Of a stretch of 64,000 nucleotides of DNA, positions 17,360 through 26,427 are shown piece by piece (position 1 is the stretch's first letter; the number at the start of each line of letters is the position of its first letter). The DNA is from Streptomyces spiroverticillatus (lineage in GTDB: Bacteria > Actinomycetota > Actinomycetes > Streptomycetales > Streptomycetaceae), in assembly GCA_014650415.1 (NCBI GenBank), contig BMUX01000001.1, positions 62,001-126,000 of the forward strand, read 5' to 3'. The translations under genes and the position numbers were made by a program. Below the pieces are notes generated by a model. That model saw nothing but the letters and a program-made list of their open reading frames with translations, searched no databases and was not told the origin of the DNA.

Positions 17360-17950
17360 ATGGCCAACCCCCTCTCCGCCGACGCCTTCCTGTCCGCACT
17401 GCGCGCCGAGGGGGTGACCGTGGTGGAAGTCGGCAACTGGCGCACCCACAACCGGCACGGTCACGGCCCGTGGGGCCCGGTCCACGGCGTGATGATCCAC
17501 CACACCGTCACCAAGGGCACGGCCTCGACGGTCGCCCTGTGCCGCGACGGCCACGCGGCCCTGCCGGGTCCGCTGTGCCACGGCGTCATCGCCAAGGACG
17601 GCACGGTCCACCTGGTCGGCTACGGCCGGGCCAACCACGCGGGCCTCGGCGACGACGACGTGCTGCGCGCCGTGATCGCCGAGAAGCGCCTCCCGCCGGA
17701 CAACGAGGCCAACACGGACGGCAACCGCCACTTCTACGGCTTCGAGTGCGAGAACCTCGGCGACGGCGAGGACCCCTGGCCTGCCGCCCAGCTGGAGGCC
17801 GTCGAACGCGTCTCGGCAGCGATCTGCCGCGCCCACGGCTGGAGCTCCGGCTCGGTCCTGGGCCACCTGGAATGGCAACCGGGCAAGGTCGACCCGAGGG
17901 GCTTCACGATGGACGCGATGCGGGAACGGGTCCGGGACCGGCTGAAGTAG
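17360..17950 (+). CDS. N-acetylmuramoyl-L-alanine amidase (amidase_2), no signal peptide
   Basis: 196 residues from an ATG with ACGGAGG upstream. The zinc-dependent amidase_2 fold shows HGVMIHHTVTKG (first His), LCHGVIAKDG, GRANHAG, FYGFECENLG and a last His in GHLEWQPGKVDPRGF. It cleaves the bond between muramic acid and the stem peptide. Compact amidases of this kind often resemble phage endolysins, and the absence of a Sec signal is compatible with such an origin. No phage genes are nearby. Confidence 0.9.
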   Translation: MANPLSADAFLSALRAEGVTVVEVGNWRTHNRHGHGPWGPVHGVMIHHTVTKGTASTVALCRDGHAALPGPLCHGVIAKDGTVHLVGYGRANHAGLGDDDVLRAVIAEKRLPPDNEANTDGNRHFYGFECENLGDGEDPWPAAQLEAVERVSAAICRAHGWSSGSVLGHLEWQPGKVDPRGFTMDAMRERVRDRLK

Positions 17951-18055
17951 GGGGCGGGGCCCCGTTCCGTGCGGGTGCGTCGTGGCTGGTCGCGCAGTTC
18001 CTCGCGCCCCTGATGGCATGCGCTCCGGGCAGCCGTCGCGCAGGACAATGGCCCC

Positions 18056-18931
18056 GTGCCCCCCGACCTGCGCCCCAGCCTCCCCTCCCCCCTCACCCCC
18101 CTCCCCGACCCCCGCTTCGACGACCACGGCGTACAGCTCCTCCTCAAGCGGGACGACCTGATTCACCCGGACCTCCCGGGCAACAAGTGGCGCAAGCTCT
18201 CCCTCAACCTCCGCGCCGCCGAGGGCCGGCCCCTTCTCACCTTCGGCGGTGCCTACTCCAACCACCTGCGCGCCACCGCCGCCGCAGGCCGCCTGCTGGG
18301 CGTCCCGACCGTCGGCGTCGTCCGGGGCGACGAGCTCGCCGGGAAGCCCCTCAACCCGTCCCTCGCCCAGTGCGCCGCCGACGGCATGCGGCTGCGCTTC
18401 GTCTCGCGTGCGGACTACCGGCGCCGTGCGGACCCGGCGTACCTCTCCGAGCTCCTCACCCCCTTCCCCGAGGCGTACGTCATCCCCGAGGGCGGCAGCA
18501 ACGCCCTCGCCGCGCAGGGGTGCACCGAGCTGGGCCGGGAGCTGCACGGCGGGACGGACGTGGCGGCCGTCGCCTGCGGCACGGGCGGCACCCTGGCGGG
18601 GCTGGCCGCAGGGCTCGCCCCGGGGCAGCGGGCGCTCGGCGTGCCCGTGCTGAAGGGCGGTTTCCTGGAGGAGGAGGTCGTACGGCTCCAGTCCGAAGCC
18701 TTCGGGGGGCGCCGGGGCGAGTGGTCGCTCGCCGAGGACTTCCACTGGGGCGGTTACGCCCGTACGCCTCCCGAGCTGCTCGCCTTCGCGGAGGACTTCG
18801 AGACCCGCCACGGGGTGCCGGTCGAGCGGATCTACGTGGCCAAGCTGCTGCACGCCCTGGTCGAGCTGACGGCCAGGGGAGCCTTCCCGCCGGGAACCCG
18901 GCTGACGGCGGTCGTCACCGGCCGCCCGTAA
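18056..18931 (+). CDS. PLP-dependent D-cysteine desulfhydrase/ACC deaminase family
   Basis: 291 residues from a GTG. It is a fold-type II PLP enzyme. The Schiff-base lysine is in PGNKWRKLSLNL, the substrate/PLP loop is FGGAYSNHLRATAAA, and the phosphate-binding Gly-rich loop is ACGTGGTLAGLAAG. Family members deaminate D-cysteine or 1-aminocyclopropane-1-carboxylate, and the sequence alone does not tell which. It is slightly shorter than the ~330-residue family norm and is convergent with the antiporter gene, seven bases away. Confidence 0.88.
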   Translation: MPPDLRPSLPSPLTPLPDPRFDDHGVQLLLKRDDLIHPDLPGNKWRKLSLNLRAAEGRPLLTFGGAYSNHLRATAAAGRLLGVPTVGVVRGDELAGKPLNPSLAQCAADGMRLRFVSRADYRRRADPAYLSELLTPFPEAYVIPEGGSNALAAQGCTELGRELHGGTDVAAVACGTGGTLAGLAAGLAPGQRALGVPVLKGGFLEEEVVRLQSEAFGGRRGEWSLAEDFHWGGYARTPPELLAFAEDFETRHGVPVERIYVAKLLHALVELTARGAFPPGTRLTAVVTGRP

Positions 18932-18937
18932 GGGGCC

Positions 18938-20527
18938 CTACTCCTCCCGCCACCCCGCCGCCTCCTCCAGGTCCAGCCTCCGCAGCAGCGTCCGCAGCAT
19001 CTCGTCGTCGATCCGCCGCGCGTCCCGCAGCTCCACGAAGACCGCCCGTTCCGCGTCGATGACCTCCCGGGCCACCCGCCGGTACGTCTCGTCCGCCGAC
19101 TCGCCGGTCTCCTCGTTGACCGCCCCGAGCCGCTCCCAGACCGCGTTGCGCCGCCGTTCCAGCACCGTGCGCAGCCGGTCCTCCAGCGGTCCCGGCAATC
19201 TGTTGACGGGGTCGGCGAGCAGTTCGTCCAGCCGCGCCTCGGCCGCCGTCGACGCCTCGCTCTGCGCCTGCGCCTCCGCCAGGGTCTCCGCGTACGCGTC
19301 CCGGCCCGGCACCTTCAGCGCCCGGATCAGCGGCGCCAGCGTCAGCCCCTGCACCCCGAGCGTGCCGATCACAGTCGTGAACGTCAGGAAGAGGATCAGG
19401 TTGCGTCCCGGGAACGGCTCGCCCTGCGCCGTCATCGGGATCGAGAAGGCGATGGCGAGCGAGACCACGCCCCGCATCCCCGCCCACCCCACGATGATCG
19501 GCGCGGCCACCGTCGTGTCCGGCTCGCGCGTCCTGATCCGCTCCGACAGCAGCCTCGGCAGATACGTCGCGGGGAAGACCCACAGGAACCGCACCCCCAC
19601 CACCAGCAGGAACACCACCGCCGCGTACCCGACGGCCGCCCAGCCCTCGTACGGTCCGAGCCCCGCCAGCACCACCGGCAACTGCAAGCCGATCAGCGCG
19701 AAGACCGTCGACTCCAGGACGAACGACACCATCTTCCAGACCGCCGCCTCCTGGAGCCGGGTCGCGAAGTCGACCTTCCAGGACCGGTGCCCGAGGAAGA
19801 GGGCGACGACCACGACCGCCAGCACCCCGGACGCGTGCACGTACTCGGCCGTCGCATACGCGACGAAGGGAATCAGCAGCGACAGCGTGTTCTGGAGGAT
19901 CGCCTCCTTCAGATGGGTCCGCAGCCAGTGCAGTGGCACCATCAGCAGCAGCCCCACCCCGATGCCGCCCACCGCCGCCACCAGGAACTCCTGCACCCCG
20001 GCGCTCCAGCTCGCGCCCTCACCGACCGCCGCCGCGAGGGCGACCTTGTACGCGGTGATGGCGGTGGCGTCGTTGACCAGCGACTCCCCCTGGAGGATCG
20101 CCGTGATCCTGGGCGGCAGCCCCAGCCTGCGGGCGATGGCGGTGGCCGCCACCGCGTCCGGCGGCGCGATCACCGCCCCCAGCACCAGCGCCGAGGTGAG
20201 CGGCAGCCCCGGGACCACCAGATGGACCAGCCACCCCACCAGCACGGTCGCGAAGAGCACGTACCCCACCGACAGGAACGCCACCGGCCGCAGATTCGCC
20301 CGCAGGTCCAGGTACGAGCTCTCCAGCGCGGCGGTGTGCAGCAACGGCGGCAGCAGCAGCGGCAGCACGATGTGCGGGTCGAGCGTGTACTCCGGCACGC
20401 CGGGCACGTACGCCGCCCCGATCCCCACCGCGACCAGCAGCAGCGGCGCCGGGATCGGGGTGCGTCGGGCCAGCCCGGCCACCGCCGCGCTCACCGCGAT
20501 CAGCGCCAACAGCCACGTTGCGTCCAT
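18938..20527 (-). CDS. CPA1-family Na+/H+ antiporter
   Basis: About 529 residues from ATG 20527 (MDATWLLALIAVSAAVAG); a GTG at 20578 would add 17. Twelve or so membrane segments carry CPA1 signatures: APPDAVAATAIARRLGLP (the ion-binding Asp region), LQGESLVNDATAITAYKVAL and GWAGMRGVVSLAIAFSIP. A ~130-residue soluble charged tail follows the last TM (from about VPGRDAYAETLAEAQAQSEA) and probably regulates activity. It exchanges Na+ (or K+) for H+ across the membrane. It is divergent from a UBP zinc-finger gene. Confidence 0.9.
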   Translation of the reverse strand: MDATWLLALIAVSAAVAGLARRTPIPAPLLLVAVGIGAAYVPGVPEYTLDPHIVLPLLLPPLLHTAALESSYLDLRANLRPVAFLSVGYVLFATVLVGWLVHLVVPGLPLTSALVLGAVIAPPDAVAATAIARRLGLPPRITAILQGESLVNDATAITAYKVALAAAVGEGASWSAGVQEFLVAAVGGIGVGLLLMVPLHWLRTHLKEAILQNTLSLLIPFVAYATAEYVHASGVLAVVVVALFLGHRSWKVDFATRLQEAAVWKMVSFVLESTVFALIGLQLPVVLAGLGPYEGWAAVGYAAVVFLLVVGVRFLWVFPATYLPRLLSERIRTREPDTTVAAPIIVGWAGMRGVVSLAIAFSIPMTAQGEPFPGRNLILFLTFTTVIGTLGVQGLTLAPLIRALKVPGRDAYAETLAEAQAQSEASTAAEARLDELLADPVNRLPGPLEDRLRTVLERRRNAVWERLGAVNEETGESADETYRRVAREVIDAERAVFVELRDARRIDDEMLRTLLRRLDLEEAAGWREE

Positions 20528-20595
20528 CGGATTCGGCCCGTCCCTGGTCGGCAGCACGTCGTACAGCACGTCGAACACCCATTACGTCATGAACA

Positions 20596-20865
20596 ATGGC
20601 TCCCATGAACGACTGTCCGCATGTCGAAGAGCTGCCGCAGCCGGCCCCGGAGCCGCTGAGCGACACCTGCCCGGAGTGCCTGGCCGCCGGCACCCACCCC
20701 GTGCAGCTGCGCATCTGCCTGGTCTGCGGGCACGTCGGCTGCTGCGACTCCTCGCCCGGCCGGCACGGCACCGCGCACTTCACCGACACCGGCCATCCGG
20801 TGATGCGCAGCTTCGAGCCGGGCGAGAGCTGGCGCTGGTGCTTCGTCGACGGTTCGATCGTCTGA
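20596..20865 (+). CDS. UBP-type zinc-finger protein
   Basis: 89 residues (or 86 from a second ATG at 20605). It is almost entirely one ZnF_UBP domain: CPHVEE, CPECLAAGTHPVQLRICLVC, GHVGCCDSS, HGTAHFTDTGHPV and a terminal WRWCFVD. In eukaryotes this fold binds the ubiquitin C-terminus; the bacterial role is unknown. Its divergent partner is a Na+/H+ antiporter starting about 70 bp away, which hints at a functional link with that transporter (inference). Confidence 0.85.
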   Translation: MAPMNDCPHVEELPQPAPEPLSDTCPECLAAGTHPVQLRICLVCGHVGCCDSSPGRHGTAHFTDTGHPVMRSFEPGESWRWCFVDGSIV

Positions 20866-21101
20866 GACCGGTTCGTGCCCTGCCGGACCGGTTCGACCGT
20901 CCGGGGCCTGGGTACGTCAACCCCTCATCGGTGCCGTCCAATTGAGCCCCGCACACCCCTAGCCACTGTCCGTACGCATGGGCTTACCATGTGTGACATC
21001 TCGCCGGGCAGGGGGCCCGGCGACACGGGGCGGCGGATCGCGATAGCGTCACCGGCGATAGACGTAACAGACGTACCGCTTGTGCCACCTTGGAGGTGAG
21101 G

Positions 21102-21515
21102 GTGTCCCCTATCGCAGGCGAGCCCGGGAACCAGGACTTCGTGGAGGTCCGGCTGCCCGCTGCGGGTGCCTACCTGTCGGTGCTGCGTACGGCCACGGCC
21201 GGCCTCGCAGCGCGTTTGGACTTCACCCTCGACGAGATCGAGGACTTGCGCATCGCGGTCGACGAGGCGTGCGCGATCCTGCTCCAGCAGGCCGTGCCCG
21301 GCTCCGTCCTCAGCTGTGTGTTCCGGCTGGTGGACGACTCACTGGAAGTGACGGTCTCGGCGCCCACCACCGACGGCCGCGCACCCGAACGCGACACGTT
21401 CGCGTGGACGGTGCTGTCCGCCCTCGCCGGCAAGGTCGACGCGACCGTCGCCGAGGACAAGACGGTCAGCATCAGCCTGTACAAACAGCGCGGCGCGGGT
21501 CCCGGTCCGGTATGA
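21102..21515 (+). CDS. prsH: anti-sigma factor of SigH (RsbW-type kinase)
   Basis: 137 residues from a GTG with TTGGAGGTGAGG immediately upstream. It is a GHKL/HATPase fold of the RsbW/SpoIIAB group, with the N-box helix TLDEIEDLRIAVDEACAILL. It binds and inactivates the sigma factor encoded next and phosphorylates an anti-anti-sigma protein. It overlaps sigH by ATGA, so the pair is translationally coupled. This matches the S. coelicolor prsH (ushX)-sigH arrangement. A GC-rich stem at 21002-21022 lies in the leader region. Confidence 0.88.
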   Translation: MSPIAGEPGNQDFVEVRLPAAGAYLSVLRTATAGLAARLDFTLDEIEDLRIAVDEACAILLQQAVPGSVLSCVFRLVDDSLEVTVSAPTTDGRAPERDTFAWTVLSALAGKVDATVAEDKTVSISLYKQRGAGPGPV

Positions 21516-22546
21516 GCGGGGACGGGCCGGTGCGGGACGAGGAGCGCAGCAGGCGGGCGCTGAACGGGATTCCTGAGCAGCAGGCCCGCCCGCACCCGGC
21601 GGAAGAGGCTCAGGCGGCAGAGCGGGCGGCGGACCAGATGAGCGACGAGAAGCGCGACGAGAAGCACGTCGACGAGAAGACCTCTCCGGAGGTCCACCCC
21701 GGCACCGGCGAGATCGCGGCCGAGACGCACGACAGCGCCTTGGACGTGCCCGAGCCCCACCGGGAGCGTGCCGACGCCGAGGTGCCCAATCCCCGGGACC
21801 GCTCGGGGGCCAGGCTGCTCTTCGTCGAGCTGCGCGGGCTGCCCGACGGCTCCCCGGAGAAGGCCGAGCTGCGCAACCGTCTGGTACGGATGCACCTGCC
21901 GCTGGTCGAGCACCTGGCGCGGCGCTTCCGCAACCGGGGGGAGCCGCTGGACGACCTGACCCAGGTCGCCACGATCGGGCTGATCAAGTCGGTGGACCGG
22001 TTCGACCCGGAGCGGGGCGTCGAGTTCTCGACGTACGCGACCCCGACCGTCGTCGGTGAGATCAAGCGGCACTTCCGCGACAAGGGCTGGGCGGTACGGG
22101 TGCCGCGCCGCCTCCAGGAGCTGCGGCTCTCGCTGACCTCGGCGACGGCGGAGCTGTCCCAGCAGCACGGCCGCTCGCCGACCGTGCACGAGCTGGCGGA
22201 GCGCCTGGCGATCTCCGAGGAGGAGGTCCTGGAGGGCCTGGAGTCCGCCAACGCGTACTCCACGCTGTCCCTGGACGTCCCCGACACGGACGACGAGTCC
22301 CCGGCGGTCGCCGACACCCTGGGCGCGGAGGACGTGGCGCTGGAGGGCGTGGAGTACCGCGAGTCCCTCAAGCCGCTGCTCGAAGATCTGCCGCCGCGCG
22401 AGAAGAAGATCCTGCTGCTGCGCTTCTTCGGCAACATGACCCAGTCGCAGATCGCCCAGGAGGTCGGCATCTCGCAGATGCACGTCTCCCGGCTGCTGGC
22501 CCGCACCCTGGCCCAGCTCCGCGAGAAGCTCCTCGTCGAGGAGTAG
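21512..22546 (+). CDS. sigH: stress-response sigma factor SigH (sigma-B/F type)
   Basis: 344 residues. An acidic disordered N-terminal extension (~100 residues) precedes a complete group 3 sigma: region 2 (RNRLVRMHLPLVEHLARRF; TIGLIKSVDRFDPERGVEFS), region 3 (VPRRLQELRLSL; RSPTVHELAERLAISEEEV) and region 4 (LPPREKKILLLRFF; MTQSQIAQEVGISQMHVSRL). In S. coelicolor sigH gives several size forms and responds to osmotic and developmental signals. An internal ATG at 21638 could give a shorter form here. It is translationally coupled to prsH. Confidence 0.93.
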   Translation: MSGDGPVRDEERSRRALNGIPEQQARPHPAEEAQAAERAADQMSDEKRDEKHVDEKTSPEVHPGTGEIAAETHDSALDVPEPHRERADAEVPNPRDRSGARLLFVELRGLPDGSPEKAELRNRLVRMHLPLVEHLARRFRNRGEPLDDLTQVATIGLIKSVDRFDPERGVEFSTYATPTVVGEIKRHFRDKGWAVRVPRRLQELRLSLTSATAELSQQHGRSPTVHELAERLAISEEEVLEGLESANAYSTLSLDVPDTDDESPAVADTLGAEDVALEGVEYRESLKPLLEDLPPREKKILLLRFFGNMTQSQIAQEVGISQMHVSRLLARTLAQLREKLLVEE

Positions 22547-22578
22547 TCCGGCTGTACGGGACGGGGCCCGTCCGGCGC

Positions 22579-23085
22579 TCAGGCGCCGCGCGGGCCCCTC
22601 TTGATGCCCAGGGCGTCCACGACGGCCGGGTTCAGCAGCAGCGCCAGCGAGACCACGGCGATCGCCCCGAGGGCGATGCCGGCCGGGATGGAGAAGGCGG
22701 CGTCGGTGGTCATCAGGGTGTACGCGACGGGCAGCGCCATCAGCTGGGTGATCACGGCGGGGCCGCGGCTCCAGCTCCTGCGCATCCGCAGCCCGTTCGC
22801 CGCGAGCAGCGGCAGCACGGCGAGCGCGACGAGGGTGAGCCCGCCCATCTCGGCCTGCTCGGGCCGGTCCGGGCTGCCGAAGAGCCCCATCACCAGCATG
22901 TAGAGGCCGACGGCGACCAGCGCGAAGCCCTCCACCGCCACCAGCACGGCGGCGGCGCCCAGCCGGGCGGGACGAGCCTCCCGCGGATGCGGCACGACCG
23001 GCGACTCGGGCAGCGGCTGCTCGTCCGGGACCCCGGACTTGGCCGCGGGCTTGGCGGCGGACTTCCGTACGGACTTTTTACTCAC
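22579..23085 (-). CDS. four-helix integral membrane protein of unknown function
   Basis: About 168 residues from a GTG (VSKKSVRKSAAKPAAKSG). A lysine/proline-rich cytoplasmic N-terminus of ~50 residues is followed by four membrane helices: AAAVLVAVEGFALVAVGLYM, LTLVALAVLPLLAANGL, VITQLMALPVAYTLM and IPAGIALGAIAVVSLALLL. No catalytic motif is visible. It is convergent with sigH and divergent from the DAG-kinase-like gene. Confidence 0.75.
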   Translation of the reverse strand: MSKKSVRKSAAKPAAKSGVPDEQPLPESPVVPHPREARPARLGAAAVLVAVEGFALVAVGLYMLVMGLFGSPDRPEQAEMGGLTLVALAVLPLLAANGLRMRRSWSRGPAVITQLMALPVAYTLMTTDAAFSIPAGIALGAIAVVSLALLLNPAVVDALGIKRGPRGA

Positions 23086-23172
23086 TCTTGCAGGGTAACG
23101 AGAGCCCACGTGACCCAGCACTCGAACCCCTCGCTCCGACCTTCACATCCCCACCCCGGTAACCTGCACCGC

Positions 23173-24144
23173 ATGCGCGCACTTCTCGTGGTCAATCCGG
23201 CAGCAACCACCACCAGTGCCCGCACCCGGGACGTCCTGATCCACGCCCTGGCCAGCGAGATGAAGCTGGAGACGGTCACCACCGAGTACCGCGGCCACGC
23301 CCGCGACCTGGGCCGCCGGGCCGCCGACAACGCCGACACCATCGATCTGGTGGTCGCGCTCGGTGGCGACGGCACCGTCAACGAGGTCGTCAACGGACTG
23401 CTGCACGAGGGTCCCGACCCCGAGCGGCTGCCCGGATTCGCGGTCGTCCCCGGCGGTTCCACGAATGTCTTCGCCCGCGCACTCGGTCTTCCCAATGACG
23501 CCGTAGAGGCGACGGGCGCCCTTTTGGACGCACTGCGTACCGGAAGCGAACGCACAGTGAGCCTCGGGCTCACAAAGGGCGTACCGGGAACGGAGGACGA
23601 AGCCGTTCCGGAACGCTGGTTCACCTTCTGTGCCGGACTCGGATTCGACGCCGGCGTCATCGGCCGGGTCGAACAGCAGCGGGAACGCGGAAAGCGGTCG
23701 ACGCACGCGCTCTATCTGCGTCAGGTGGTCCGGCAATTCCTCGAGGAACCGCACCGCAGGCACGGTGTGATTTCCCTGGAGAGGCCCGGTGAGGACCCGG
23801 TGACCGACCTCGTTCTGGCGATAGTCTGCAACACCTCCCCCTGGACCTACCTGGGGAATCGTCCGCTGTACGCCTCCCCGGAGGCGTCCTTCGAGACCGC
23901 TCTCGACGTGCTGGGCCTCAGCCGTCTCTCCACCCCTGCGGTCACCCGTTACGCGACGCAGCTCCTCACTTCCACACCGGAGCGCGGCCCGCACGGCAAG
24001 CACGCCGTCACACTCCACGACCTGACGGACTTCACCTTGCATTCGAAGGTGCCACTGCCGCTTCAAATGGACGGTGACCACCTGGGATTGCGTACGAGCG
24101 TCGCGTTCACAGGCGTTCGCCGTGCACTGCGTGTGATTGTGTGA
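23173..24144 (+). CDS. diacylglycerol/lipid kinase family protein
   Basis: 323 residues. It has the DAGK catalytic fold, with VVNPAA at the N-terminus, the nucleotide loop VVALGGDGTVNEVVNGL and VVPGGSTNVFARALGLP. Bacterial relatives phosphorylate diacylglycerol, undecaprenol or sphingoid-like lipids with ATP; the substrate here is not assigned. The C-terminal beta-domain reads VTLHDLTDFTLHSKVPLPLQ and MDGDHLG. The start ATG at 23173 lacks a strong SD. The gene's codons are visibly less GC-rich in its second half than those of its neighbours. Confidence 0.85.
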   Translation: MRALLVVNPAATTTSARTRDVLIHALASEMKLETVTTEYRGHARDLGRRAADNADTIDLVVALGGDGTVNEVVNGLLHEGPDPERLPGFAVVPGGSTNVFARALGLPNDAVEATGALLDALRTGSERTVSLGLTKGVPGTEDEAVPERWFTFCAGLGFDAGVIGRVEQQRERGKRSTHALYLRQVVRQFLEEPHRRHGVISLERPGEDPVTDLVLAIVCNTSPWTYLGNRPLYASPEASFETALDVLGLSRLSTPAVTRYATQLLTSTPERGPHGKHAVTLHDLTDFTLHSKVPLPLQMDGDHLGLRTSVAFTGVRRALRVIV

Positions 24145-24460
24145 GTGGAAGGGCCTAAAGTCCTTTATCTCGAACGTACGGACTGCCATCCACCCCATGG
24201 AAGTACGGCTGTGACCTAGCCGACACCGAGGAATCAAAAAAAACTTCTCGGAAGGGGTTGTATCCGCCGACGAGGTTTGCGAGTCTCTTCATGGCGATCG
24301 GGACGGCCCGCAACACCGGCCTCCCTGAGAACCAGAATCCCTCCTCACACTCAGGACCACAACCAGTGTTCGCTGGAAGTCGGCCCTTCCCCTGTGAGGG
24401 GATTCGTGAAAGCGTTCACATTCACAAGCAACGTGCATGTCACAAGGAGAGGTAGCAGCC
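24145..24460 (+). promoter_or_regulatory. wblE upstream region, AT-rich patch
   Basis: 316 bases without a gene, separating the DAG-kinase-like gene from wblE. It contains an A8 run at about 24235-24243, very unusual at this base composition, and the SD AGGAGAGG just before wblE. A GGAAT (24230-24234) and a downstream GTT (24257) recall a sigma-R promoter, but the spacing is 22, too long for the 18-19 consensus. The length suggests multiple promoters or a long leader for wblE. Confidence 0.4.
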
Positions 24461-24718
24461 ATGGACTGGCGTCACAACGCCGTTTGTCGTGAGGAAGACC
24501 CGGAGCTGTTCTTCCCCATCGGCAACACCGGTCCTGCGCTGCTGCAGATCGAGGAAGCCAAGGCCGTCTGCCGCCGCTGCCCCGTCATGGAGCAGTGCCT
24601 GCAGTGGGCGCTCGAGTCCGGCCAGGACTCGGGTGTCTGGGGTGGCCTCAGCGAGGACGAGCGCCGCGCGATGAAGCGCCGCGCCGCTCGCAACCGGGCG
24701 CGCAACGCGACCGCCTGA
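24461..24718 (+). CDS. wblE: WhiB-like iron-sulfur protein WblE
   Basis: 85 residues. Four cysteines (9, 37, 40, 46) form the WhiB [4Fe-4S] ligand set, followed by the GVWGG turn (67-71 region) and a basic C-terminal tail (RRAMKRRAARNRARN) for DNA or sigma contact. WhiB-like proteins act as redox- or NO-sensitive partners of the primary sigma factor. WblE is the short, housekeeping-like member (WhiB1 counterpart in mycobacteria). ATG 24461 is preferred over an upstream ATG because of AGGAGAGG ahead of it. Confidence 0.95.
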   Translation: MDWRHNAVCREEDPELFFPIGNTGPALLQIEEAKAVCRRCPVMEQCLQWALESGQDSGVWGGLSEDERRAMKRRAARNRARNATA

Positions 24719-24829
24719 CCCACCCTGCTTCGAGCCTGAGCTCGGCGGCGCATACAGCGCGTATGCAGTCACCGCCCCCGAATCGCAGCGCGCAGTACCC
24801 CCCAATGCGCAGTAAAGCGTGAGCAGTTG

Positions 24830-24859
24830 AGCCCCGGACCGTCACCTCGGTCCGGGGCT
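24830..24859. terminator. hairpin terminator between wblE and the histidine kinase
   Basis: A perfect 12-bp stem (24830-24841 with 24848-24859) followed by CTTCG, positioned 111 bases after wblE and just before the end of the convergent kinase gene. Confidence 0.85.
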
Positions 24860-24890
24860 CTTCGCTGTGCTTTTGGGGCGTGTACGGGGA

Positions 24891-26357
24891 CTACTTCTGC
24901 GGCCGCACCGGGATGTCCAGCACCACGCGCGTCCCGCGCTCGGGGCCTCGGACCATGTCGAAGGTCCCGCCCAATTCGCCCTCGACCAGCGTCCGTACGA
25001 TCTGGAGCCCCAGGTTGCCGGCCTTCTTCGGGTCGAAGCCCTCGGGCAGGCCGCGCCCGTCGTCCAGCACGGTGAGCAGCAGCCGCGCCTCGGCCGACGT
25101 CCCGCCGCGCACGGCGGAGACCTCCACCGTGCCCTCGTCGCCGGGGGCGAAGGCGTGCTCCAGGGCGTTCTGCAGAATCTCTGTCAGGACCATGGACAGC
25201 GGGGTGGCGACCTCGGCATCGAGGATCCCGAACCGACCGGTCCGGCGGCAGGTCACCTTTCCGGGCGAAATCTCCGCGACCATCGCGAGCACCCGGTCGG
25301 CGATCTCGTCGAACTCGACGCGCTCGTCCAGGTTCTGGGACAGCGTCTCGTGGACGATCGCGATCGAACCGACGCGCCGCACCGCCTCGTTGAGGGCCTC
25401 GCGCCCCTGGTCGGAGTCCATCCTCCGAGACTGGAGTCTCAACAGAGCGGCAACCGTCTGGAGGTTGTTCTTCACCCGGTGGTGGATCTCCCGGATGGTG
25501 GCGTCCTTGGTGATCAACTCCCGCTCGCGGCGGCGCAGTTCGGTGACGTCCCGGCAGAGCACCAGGGACCCGATCCGGGTGCCCTTGGGCTTGAGCGGAA
25601 TCGCCCGGAGCTGGATCACTCCCCCGCTGCCCTCGACCTCGGTCTCCCGGGGCGCGTACCCGCTGGCCAGCTTGACCAGGGCCTCGTCGACGGGGCCGCG
25701 GGAGGGGGCGAGTTCGGCGGTGGCCTGCCCGAGGTGATGCCCCACCAGGTCGGAGGCGAGGCCGAGGCGGTGGTAGGCGGACAGGGCGTTGGGGCTGGCG
25801 TACTGGACGATCCCGTCCGCGTCGAGGCGGATCAGCCCGTCCCCGACGCGCGGGGAGGCGTCCATGTCGACCTGCTGCCCGGGGAAGGGAAACGATCCGG
25901 CAGCGATCATCTGCGCCAGGTCGGACGCACTCTGGAGGTACGTCAGCTCCAGCCGGCTGGGCGTGCGGACCGTGAGCAGGTTCGTGTTCCGCCCGATGAC
26001 ACCGAGCACCCGCCCCTCCCGCCGCACGGGAATCGACTCCACCCGCACCGGCACCTCCTCGCGCCACTCCGGGTCGCCCTCGCGCACGATGCGGCCCTCG
26101 TCGAGGGCGGCGTCGAGCAGCGGGCGGCGGCCGCGCGGGACCAGGTGGCCGACCATGTCGTCGTGGTACGACGTGGGGCCGGTGTTCGGCCGCATCTGCG
26201 CCACGGAGACATAACGGGTGCCGTCGAGGGTGGGAACCCACAGCACGAGGTCGGCGAAGGACAGGTCGGAGAGCAGCTGCCACTCCGAGACCAGCAGGTG
26301 GAGCCACTCGAGGTCGGACTCGCTGAGGGCGGTGTGCTGGCGTACGAGATCGTTCAT
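24891..26357 (-). CDS. PdtaS-like sensor histidine kinase (GAF-PAS-HisKA_2-HATPase)
   Basis: 488 residues from ATG 26357. It is soluble, with no membrane segment. An N-terminal GAF-like domain (~1-150) and a PAS (~175-285; GLIRLDADGIVQYASPNALSAY) are followed by the HisKA_2 phospho-acceptor motif EIHHRVKNNLQTVAALLRL and the ATP domain (EILQNALEHAF; VLDDGRGLP; GNLGLQIVRTLV). This architecture matches PdtaS, whose partner is an ANTAR-output regulator (PdtaR) that binds RNA. The partner gene is not adjacent. A DasR-type palindrome lies ~70 bp upstream. Confidence 0.9.
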   Translation of the reverse strand: MNDLVRQHTALSESDLEWLHLLVSEWQLLSDLSFADLVLWVPTLDGTRYVSVAQMRPNTGPTSYHDDMVGHLVPRGRRPLLDAALDEGRIVREGDPEWREEVPVRVESIPVRREGRVLGVIGRNTNLLTVRTPSRLELTYLQSASDLAQMIAAGSFPFPGQQVDMDASPRVGDGLIRLDADGIVQYASPNALSAYHRLGLASDLVGHHLGQATAELAPSRGPVDEALVKLASGYAPRETEVEGSGGVIQLRAIPLKPKGTRIGSLVLCRDVTELRRRERELITKDATIREIHHRVKNNLQTVAALLRLQSRRMDSDQGREALNEAVRRVGSIAIVHETLSQNLDERVEFDEIADRVLAMVAEISPGKVTCRRTGRFGILDAEVATPLSMVLTEILQNALEHAFAPGDEGTVEVSAVRGGTSAEARLLLTVLDDGRGLPEGFDPKKAGNLGLQIVRTLVEGELGGTFDMVRGPERGTRVVLDIPVRPQK

Positions 26358-26427
26358 GGAGGGCACGGGGTCGAACATACCCGTAACCTGTGCGACAACC
26401 GGCCGTGCACAGGCGTAGACAGGGCTT

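Noticed and set aside
17360..17950. Prophage remnant suggested by the endolysin-like amidase
   Set aside because: No other phage gene, integrase or attachment repeat lies nearby, and the flanks are normal chromosomal genes.
24230..24259. Possible sigma-R promoter for wblE (GGAAT ... GTT)
   Set aside because: The spacer is 22 bases, outside the 18-19 range; no other pair with correct spacing was found in the region.
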